64,000 bases of DNA from Planctomycetota bacterium (GTDB taxonomy: Bacteria > Planctomycetota > Planctomycetia > Pirellulales > Lacipirellulaceae). The stretch lies in contig JAKOXH010000022.1 of the NCBI GenBank assembly GCA_029781135.1, positions 1 through 64,000 on the forward strand. Reading direction: 5' to 3'. This document shows, piece by piece, positions 59,093-64,000 of the stretch. Numbering within the stretch: the stretch's first letter is position 1; each line of letters begins with the position of its first letter. The translations under genes and the position numbers were made by a program. Under the pieces are notes generated by a model. The model ran no database searches and was not told the origin of the DNA. It saw only the letters and a program-made list of their open reading frames with translations.

Positions 59093-59170
59093 TCTCACGC
59101 AGAGACGCAAAGACGCGGAGGAGGATAGAGACAAAGGAATTTCTCTGCGTCTTAGCGTCTCTGCGTGAGA
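59093..59170. repeat. Mirror repeat TCTCACGCAGAGACGC / GCGTCTCTGCGTGAGA
   Basis: Perfect 16-bp inner arms at 59093-59108 and 59155-59170, extending to 24 bases with one mismatch, separated by about 30 bases. It sits between the sigma factor stop and anti-sigma start, so could form an mRNA stem that affects their ratio; more simply it is a repeat copy. Confidence 0.7.
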
Positions 59171-59180
59171 CCTTCTCCCT

Positions 59181-59708
59181 TCATCGTATTTGCTTGGCCA
59201 GCCACGGCCGCAACGACTCGAGCGCCCGCCGATACCGCGTGGCCACCGTACCCGGCGGCAGACCTAACACATTCGCAACTTCCTGAAACGTGAGCCCACC
59301 AAATACTTTCAATTCGATCAATTCGCGATCTTCCGCACCCAGCCGCCCCAACGCTGCCGCGATGACCTCGGCATCGTCATACGCGCTGTGCGCGTCGCCA
59401 TCCGCGGGCTCACACTCATCAACAGCAATAACTCGCTTGCCGGCCTTCTTCGCCGCGCGCAGCGCCTCATTCCGCGCGATCTGGAACATGTACGCGACCG
59501 GGTTCTCAACGCCGCGAAATCGTCGCCGACTCTTCACCGCTCGCAAGAATGCGCTTTGCACCACATCGGCCGCTGCCTCACGCGAGCCGAGCCGCGTGGC
59601 CGCGTAGTGATACAACCGGTCGGCGCACGCATCGTACAACGCGGCAAACGCAGCTTCGTCGCCCCGCGCCAACCGCGCTGCCAATTCGTGCATGTCGCCG
59701 GTACTCAT
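59181..59708 (-). CDS. ECF-type RNA polymerase sigma factor
   Basis: A 175-residue protein with sigma region 2 (DEAAFAALYDACADRLYHYA, ADVVQSAFLRAVKSRRRF, PVAYMFQIARNEALRAAKK) and region 4 (LEDRELIELKVFGGLTFQEV-like, VANVLGLPPGTVATRYRRAL with the helix-turn-helix). There is no region 3, so an extracytoplasmic-function sigma factor. It is the first gene of a three-gene operon with a putative anti-sigma factor and a membrane protein. Its promoter recognition sequence cannot be predicted here. Confidence 0.92.
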   Translation of the reverse strand: MSTGDMHELAARLARGDEAAFAALYDACADRLYHYAATRLGSREAAADVVQSAFLRAVKSRRRFRGVENPVAYMFQIARNEALRAAKKAGKRVIAVDECEPADGDAHSAYDDAEVIAAALGRLGAEDRELIELKVFGGLTFQEVANVLGLPPGTVATRYRRALESLRPWLAKQIR

Positions 59709-59785
59709 GGACGTTCATTATAAAGACCCCAGCGCCGCGGGAATTTATTCAGAATTACATCAACGACGTTTGGCGTCGTCCGCTT

Positions 59786-59817
59786 TTAGCGTCGGTCGCC
59801 AGACCGAATCTACCGCC
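59786..59817 (+). repeat. REP-like hairpin, plus orientation
   Basis: TTAGCG, TCGGTC-GCCA-GACCGA, ATCTACCGCC. Both inner pairs differ from the commoner TCGGCG stem and remain complementary. Confidence 0.85.
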
Positions 59818-59883
59818 GAAAGACGTTGCCTAGCGTTGCGCCATTGCGCCACCGCGCCCAAGTACTGCCAGCGGTTTCCCAGT

Positions 59884-59909
59884 AAATTCGGCGTCGCCGC
59901 CGACGCTAA
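59884..59909 (-). repeat. REP-like hairpin, minus orientation
   Basis: On the minus strand ATTAGCG, TCGGCG-GCGA-CGCCGA, ATTTACTGGGAAACCGC. It shares the tail type of 57264. A partial head (GGCGTCGCCGCCGA) lies near 59950. Confidence 0.8.
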
Positions 59910-60005
59910 TGCACCGCGACACGAAACGTAGACGCTGAAGCTTGGCGTCGCCGCCGACTTACCAACCCCTGCCCTCTGTCCGCCGTATCCTGTATCCTGT
60001 TCTGC

Positions 60006-61256
60006 ATGAGCGATCCCTATTTCCAAAAACTTTTCGCCGACCGCATTGGCGGCGTGAATTACGGCAAAGGCACGGCCATTTACAAGTTCGAGAAGATCAA
60101 GCGGGCCAAGCGTAAGGCGCTGGCCGATCATCCCGAACGCAAGCTCTTGGATTTCGGCATCGGCGAGAACGACGAGATGGCCCCCGAGGTCGTCCGCCGC
60201 CGCATGGCCGACGAAATCAACAAGCCCGAGAACCGCGGCTATGCCGACAACGGCATCCCGGCCTTCCGCGAGGCGGCCGCCAGGTTCATGCAGCGCGAAT
60301 ACGGCGTGGCGATTGATCCCGTGATCGAGCTGATTCCGTGCATCGGCTCGAAGAACGCGCTCGCCATGTTGCCGGCCTGCTTCATCAACCCGGGCGACAT
60401 CACGCTCATGACGGTGCCCGGCTACCCGGTGGCCGGCACGCACACCGCGTACTACGGCGGCATCGTCTACAAGCTGCCGCTCACGGCTGAAAACAATTTT
60501 TTGCCCGACCTCGACGGCATTCCGGCCGACATCCGGGAGAAAGCCAAGCTGTTCGTCCTGTGCTACCCGAACAGCCCGACCGGCCGCACGGCCCCGCCCG
60601 AGTTCTACGAACGGGCCATCGCCTTCGCCAAGAAGCACGAAATCGTCATCATCCAGGACGCCGCCCACGGCGTCCTCAGCTACGACCGCCCCCACAACAG
60701 CTTTTTGGCCATCCCCGGCGCGCGCGACGTGGGCGTCGAAGTCCACTCGATGTCGAAGGCGTTCGATATGATCGGCTGGCGCATCGGCTGGGTCTGTGGG
60801 AATGAGCGCATCGTCAGCGCTTACGGCAACGTGAAGGACAACTTCGATTCCGGCCAGTTCATCGCGATCCAGAAAGCCGCCATCGCCGGTCTCGACGACC
60901 CATCAATTCCCGTCCACACCCGCACCAAGTACCAACGCCGCCTCGAAAAACTGGTCGCGATGCTCGGGCGCTGCGGCTTCCAATGCAGAATGCCCGGCGG
61001 CACGTACTTCCTCTACACGCCGTCGCCAAAGGCCTTCGCCAACGGGGCGCCCGGCGGTGGCCGCGTCGACTTCGAAAATGCCGAAGCGGCCAGCCAGTAC
61101 CTCATCACCGAGCAATCGATCTGCACCGTTCCCTGGGACGATGCCGGCCCCTTCCTCCGCTTCAGCGCCACCTACGAAGCCACCGATGAACAAGCCGAAG
61201 ACGCCCTCATGGCCGAGACGGAAGCCCGGCTGAAGAACATTCAGCCAGTGTTCTGA
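60006..61256 (+). CDS. dapL: LL-diaminopimelate aminotransferase
   Basis: A 416-residue pyridoxal-phosphate aminotransferase catalysing transamination of tetrahydrodipicolinate to LL-diaminopimelate in lysine and peptidoglycan-precursor synthesis. Family hallmarks: LLDFGIGENDEMAPEVVRRR, GYADNGIPAFREAAARFM, CIGSKNALAMLPACFINPGD, VLCYPNSPTGRTAP, IVIIQDAAHGVLSYDRPHN and HSMSKAFDMIGWRIGWVCGN with the PLP lysine K251; C-terminal PGGTYFLYTPSPKAFANGA. DapL is the usual route in Planctomycetota-related phyla. The gene stands alone, following a REP-rich gap. Confidence 0.93.
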   Translation: MSDPYFQKLFADRIGGVNYGKGTAIYKFEKIKRAKRKALADHPERKLLDFGIGENDEMAPEVVRRRMADEINKPENRGYADNGIPAFREAAARFMQREYGVAIDPVIELIPCIGSKNALAMLPACFINPGDITLMTVPGYPVAGTHTAYYGGIVYKLPLTAENNFLPDLDGIPADIREKAKLFVLCYPNSPTGRTAPPEFYERAIAFAKKHEIVIIQDAAHGVLSYDRPHNSFLAIPGARDVGVEVHSMSKAFDMIGWRIGWVCGNERIVSAYGNVKDNFDSGQFIAIQKAAIAGLDDPSIPVHTRTKYQRRLEKLVAMLGRCGFQCRMPGGTYFLYTPSPKAFANGAPGGGRVDFENAEAASQYLITEQSICTVPWDDAGPFLRFSATYEATDEQAEDALMAETEARLKNIQPVF

Positions 61257-61416
61257 AATCGCCGCAAGGACTCGTTACGGCCGGTCATCCTGCAAGAATC
61301 AGAACAACAGCAATCACAATCGTCCCCAGGGTTACACCGCAAACTGTACTGAACTAGCGGACGCGCGGCGATTTCCCGCGACTCTCCAACCACATGCGGC
61401 ACTCAATAGTTGCCGT

Positions 61417-61785
61417 TCAGTCCAACGTCTTCTTCGGCTTGGCGTCGTTCTTGCCGGTGATGGCAAACCGCCCATAGGGCTTCGACGTGCGGTTGTATTC
61501 GCTGGCGAATGCCTCGGCATCCTCGGGCGTAAACGGCCGTTCGAGCGTGCGGTTGAATTTCTTGTTCTGGTAGACATGCACGACGTAGTTGGCCATCGGC
61601 TCGGGCCGACCATATTCGTCGACCACCTCGTCTTCTACCGCTTCCGCTTCGACTTCAGCGCCCGCCTCGTCGGCGAGCTCCGAGTCGTCGGCCGCCTCTT
61701 CATCATCCAGATCATCCGCGTCGTCGTCATCGTCCACGAAGTCGAATTCCTCATCGTACAAATCATCATCTTCATCGCGGGCCAT
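61417..61785 (-). CDS. Acidic small protein of unknown function
   Basis: A 122-residue protein. The first 60 residues are almost entirely acidic (DEEFDFVDDDDDADDLDDEE, ELADEAGAEVEAEAVEDE), then a compact C-terminal part: PMANYVVHVYQNKKFNRTLE, PFTPEDAEAFASEYNRTSKP, GRFAITGKNDAKPKK. Such acidic-plus-small-domain proteins occur in planctomycetes; function is unknown. It converges on dapL, with a gap of 160 bases. Confidence 0.65.
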   Translation of the reverse strand: MARDEDDDLYDEEFDFVDDDDDADDLDDEEAADDSELADEAGAEVEAEAVEDEVVDEYGRPEPMANYVVHVYQNKKFNRTLERPFTPEDAEAFASEYNRTSKPYGRFAITGKNDAKPKKTLD

Positions 61786-62495
61786 GGCGGCTTTCCTTCC
61801 AAATAGATCGGGTCCACAATAGGGTATCTAACGAGTATCGGCCACTGGTTGCTAAGCGTCAACCAACCTCGGTTTACTAGCATAGAAGTCATCTTCATGT
61901 GCTCTTGATCCTGTGTCTGAGGCCCGTTTCTCACGACTCCACCCGTCGATCGCGAAAGCGGCATGGCACGCCGTAGCCACCGTCGCCAGACGGTGGACGC
62001 GCGGCGAGACAATTCATAGCGGCTGAGACGCCGGACGACCCGAGACACGCCTTAACAAACACCCCCATTTCACTTCCCGAGTTTGTAGGAATGCGCCGGC
62101 ATGCCGCGGACGCGCCGGCGGCTCCCTCCCACCCCCCCCTTGATCGCGGGTAGCAGAAGCCTCGATATGCACGGCCCGCGCGATCAAAAATAGAAGAACA
62201 CTCCGATATCGGTTTGCATATCGGGTCGCAGTCGCAGCCCAGATTTATTTGCAATTTGGGTTGCGGTTCGCTAGACTGCAGCCAGTTTGTCGTAGCGGGC
62301 AAGCGGCAAACGAGGCGGGAGTGGAACCATGTTCCCCGCGTTTCGGAACATTCTGAGGCCGTCGGCGCAAGTTTTTTCGCGCGCCGGCTGCCGTCGTTCG
62401 CACAGGTCTGCGGCGATCTATACCGCGCTTCCGTTCACGTGTTTTCTCGCTCGCTCCTCGCCTCTCGCTCCTCGCTCCCCATAAAGGCCCCTCCC
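61786..62495. other. Divergent intergenic region with a CT-rich tract
   Basis: About 710 bases between the acidic gene and the beta-helix gene. It holds a CT-rich tract (CGCTCGCTCCTCGCCTCTCG at about 62449-62468) before the latter. No RNA or gene was recognised; both promoters should lie here. Confidence 0.4.
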
Positions 62496-64000
62496 ATGCC
62501 TAAGCGCAACCACTCGCGGCAGGCCAACCGACGACGCCAACGCGTCTCGCGCCGACAGACGCTGAACTCGCTCTACCGCCGTCCGTTACGGTATGAGCCG
62601 CTGGAAGATCGCCGGCTGCTGGCCGTCGTCACGGTCAATACGGTCGACGACACGGTCAATTTCAACGATGGCCTCACGTCGCTCCGCGAAGCGATCTTCG
62701 CCACGAATCTCGTCGGCGGCGCCGACACGATCGACTTTGCCCCCGCGCTCACCGCCAACGGCCCCGCGACGATTCTGCTCACGCAGGGCGAACTCAAAAT
62801 CACCGATTCCCTCACCATTAACGGGCCCGGCGCGAATCTGCTCACCATCGACGCCACCCCCAACGACCCCACGCCGAACCTCAACAACGGCGATGGCAGC
62901 CGCGTGTTCAATCTCGACGACGGCAACCTTAACAATCTCATCCAAGTCTCGCTCCGCGGCCTCACGCTCACCGGCGGCGATACCAACTCCGGCGGCGGCG
63001 CCATTCTGTCGCGCGAGCAACTATCGATCGAGCAAAGTGTCATCCGCGACAACGCGACGATCGGCCTGGGAGGCGGCATCCTGGCCCGCTTCGGCAGTGT
63101 GTCGCTCATCGATAGCACGCTCAGCGGCAACGTCGCCACGAGTCACGGTGGCGGCATTTACCATCGCGGCGACTTCCAGAACCAATTCGCCACGCTCACG
63201 ATTACCGACAGCACGATTAGCGGCAACACGGCCGGCGGCAACGGCGGCGGCGTCTTCGCGTTCAACAGTGATTCGCACGTGACCGCCAGCACCATCAGCG
63301 GCAATACGGCTGTCGAGGGCGGGGGCGTTTTTGCGAATGGCCGATCACTGATCGTGGACGGCACGACCGTTAGCGGGAATAGATCGAGCGGGGCTGGAGG
63401 CGGCATTCGCAAGACGGGATCGGGATGGCTCGAGATTGGCCAGTCCAGCACGATCAGTCGCAACACGGCCGGCGGCAATGGCGGCGGCCTCTCGCTCGGC
63501 AACGGCAGCGAAGGAACGATTTCAAACAGCACGATCAGCGACAACACGGCCAACGGCCGGGGCGGTGGCATCGCCAGTGAAGGCGAGTTATCGCTCGTCG
63601 TAAGCACCGTTCACCATAATTCTGCCACGAACAGTGGCGGTGGCGTAGCCGTCCTCGCGGGGACTGCCAAGATCGACCGCTCGACACTGCAACACAACAC
63701 CGCTCGCGAGGGCGGCGGCCTCGATGTCCGCGGCGTCGGCACCAGCGTTACGGTCCAAGCAAGTACCATCGAAGGGAATAAGGCCGGTAGCTCGGGCGGC
63801 GGTATCCACAATCGCGCGACAGTGTCCATCACCAACTCCACCGTGCGCAGCAACGCGGCGTCCGTGGCCGGCGGCGGCCTTGCCGGCCTCGCCGCCAACA
63901 CGACCATCTTCGCCAGCACGATTAATGACAATACCGCTCCACTCGGCGCCGGTATCGCCGGTGTGGCGGCCGCCAATGTCCTCACGATCACCAACAGCAC
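62496..64000 (+). CDS. LEPR-XLL leader plus parallel beta-helix surface protein (runs off the right edge)
   Basis: Translating from the ATG at 62496 gives 501 codons with no stop to the window end. After a basic stretch comes the motif YEPLEDRRLLAV, a planctomycete LEPR-XLL type leader, then VTVNTVDDTVNFNDGLTSLR followed by REAIFATN, the usual start of choice-of-anchor/beta-helix proteins. Repeated rungs follow: SLIDSTLSGNVATSHGGGIY, LTITDSTISGNTAGGNGGGV, HVTASTISGNTAVEGGGVFA, TISNSTISDNTANGRGGGIA, VSITNSTVRSNAASVAGGGL. These are NSTIsgN and GGGi rungs of about 25-30 residues that form a right-handed parallel helix. The protein is probably large and outside the cell; adhesive or enzymatic function is unknown. 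Confidence 0.85.
   Translation, partial: MPKRNHSRQANRRRQRVSRRQTLNSLYRRPLRYEPLEDRRLLAVVTVNTVDDTVNFNDGLTSLREAIFATNLVGGADTIDFAPALTANGPATILLTQGELKITDSLTINGPGANLLTIDATPNDPTPNLNNGDGSRVFNLDDGNLNNLIQVSLRGLTLTGGDTNSGGGAILSREQLSIEQSVIRDNATIGLGGGILARFGSVSLIDSTLSGNVATSHGGGIYHRGDFQNQFATLTITDSTISGNTAGGNGGGVFAFNSDSHVTASTISGNTAVEGGGVFANGRSLIVDGTTVSGNRSSGAGGGIRKTGSGWLEIGQSSTISRNTAGGNGGGLSLGNGSEGTISNSTISDNTANGRGGGIASEGELSLVVSTVHHNSATNSGGGVAVLAGTAKIDRSTLQHNTAREGGGLDVRGVGTSVTVQASTIEGNKAGSSGGGIHNRATVSITNSTVRSNAASVAGGGLAGLAANTTIFASTINDNTAPLGAGIAGVAAANVLTITNS

Noticed and set aside
1..64000. tRNA genes or CRISPR arrays
   Set aside because: I found no cloverleaf-like sequence with conserved T-loop bases and no regularly spaced identical repeats; a covariance search could still show a tRNA I missed.

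Overview
The window reads as a chromosomal segment of a planctomycete, probably Pirellulales-like; this is inferred from gene families, since no rRNA or other marker lies here. Planctomycete hallmarks: a DUF1552 protein (12933-14237) next to a giant PSCyt1/DUF1587-1592-type cytochrome (14522-18781), a TIGR03009 protein, a DUF1559 pseudopilin, a Cys-rich lipoprotein, a cytochrome-FGE fusion, a dockerin protein and a beta-helix giant with LEPR-XLL type leaders, and a PEP-CTERM protein. Most genes are GC-rich; 12.3-12.9, 20.9-21.9 and 27.9-31.3 kb look more AT-rich by eye and behave as accessory DNA. No rRNA, tRNA or CRISPR array was recognised.

Layout. 0-3.1 kb: IS5-type transposase cut by the window edge, a broken zinc-protease gene, an RSF-repeat Ser/Gly-rich surface protein. 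3.7-11.2 kb: GT4 glycosyltransferase, a MazEF-type toxin-antitoxin operon with a perfect palindromic operator, three secreted planctomycete proteins, a B12-type radical SAM enzyme. 11.2-20.5 kb: repeat-rich gap, lipoprotein, DUF1552 and PSCyt pair, PPK2. 20.9-25.9 kb: PEP-CTERM FGE protein, then a sugar ABC operon whose binding protein is circularly permuted. 25.9-31.3 kb: accessory island with a YhfC-like membrane protein between direct repeats and a cassette of short secreted RHS-tip proteins, one with a phospholipase A2-like tail and an adjoining membrane gene that may be its immunity gene. 31.5-41.8 kb: Gfo/Idh/MocA oxidoreductase, cytochrome-FGE fusion, beta-propeller/DUF4091 protein, dockerin-calpain, YpfJ-type metallopeptidase. 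41.9-50.5 kb: ALDH, SDR, GATase-like and HAD genes on the minus strand beside a second, canonical sugar ABC operon. 50.9-62 kb: Cys-rich lipoprotein, ABC exporter, DUF1559 pseudopilin, radical SAM gene carrying an in-frame repeat insertion, a REP-associated Y1 transposase with a surrounding hairpin family, an ECF sigma/anti-sigma operon, DapL. 62.5-64 kb: a beta-helix protein running off the end.

Strongest observations: (1) the sugar-binding lipoprotein at 22397-23401 has its two lobes in reversed order (signal, C-lobe, N-lobe), while its relative at 49542-50528 is canonical. (2) Two tandem mini-RHS proteins share nearly identical leaders but have unrelated tails, and a duplicated junction shows how the cassette grew. 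(3) The Y1 transposase at 56500-57105 sits among at least eight short hairpins with compensatory stem changes and GNNA loops, one of them inside the reading frame of a neighbouring enzyme. Several other hairpin families fill the intergenic gaps.
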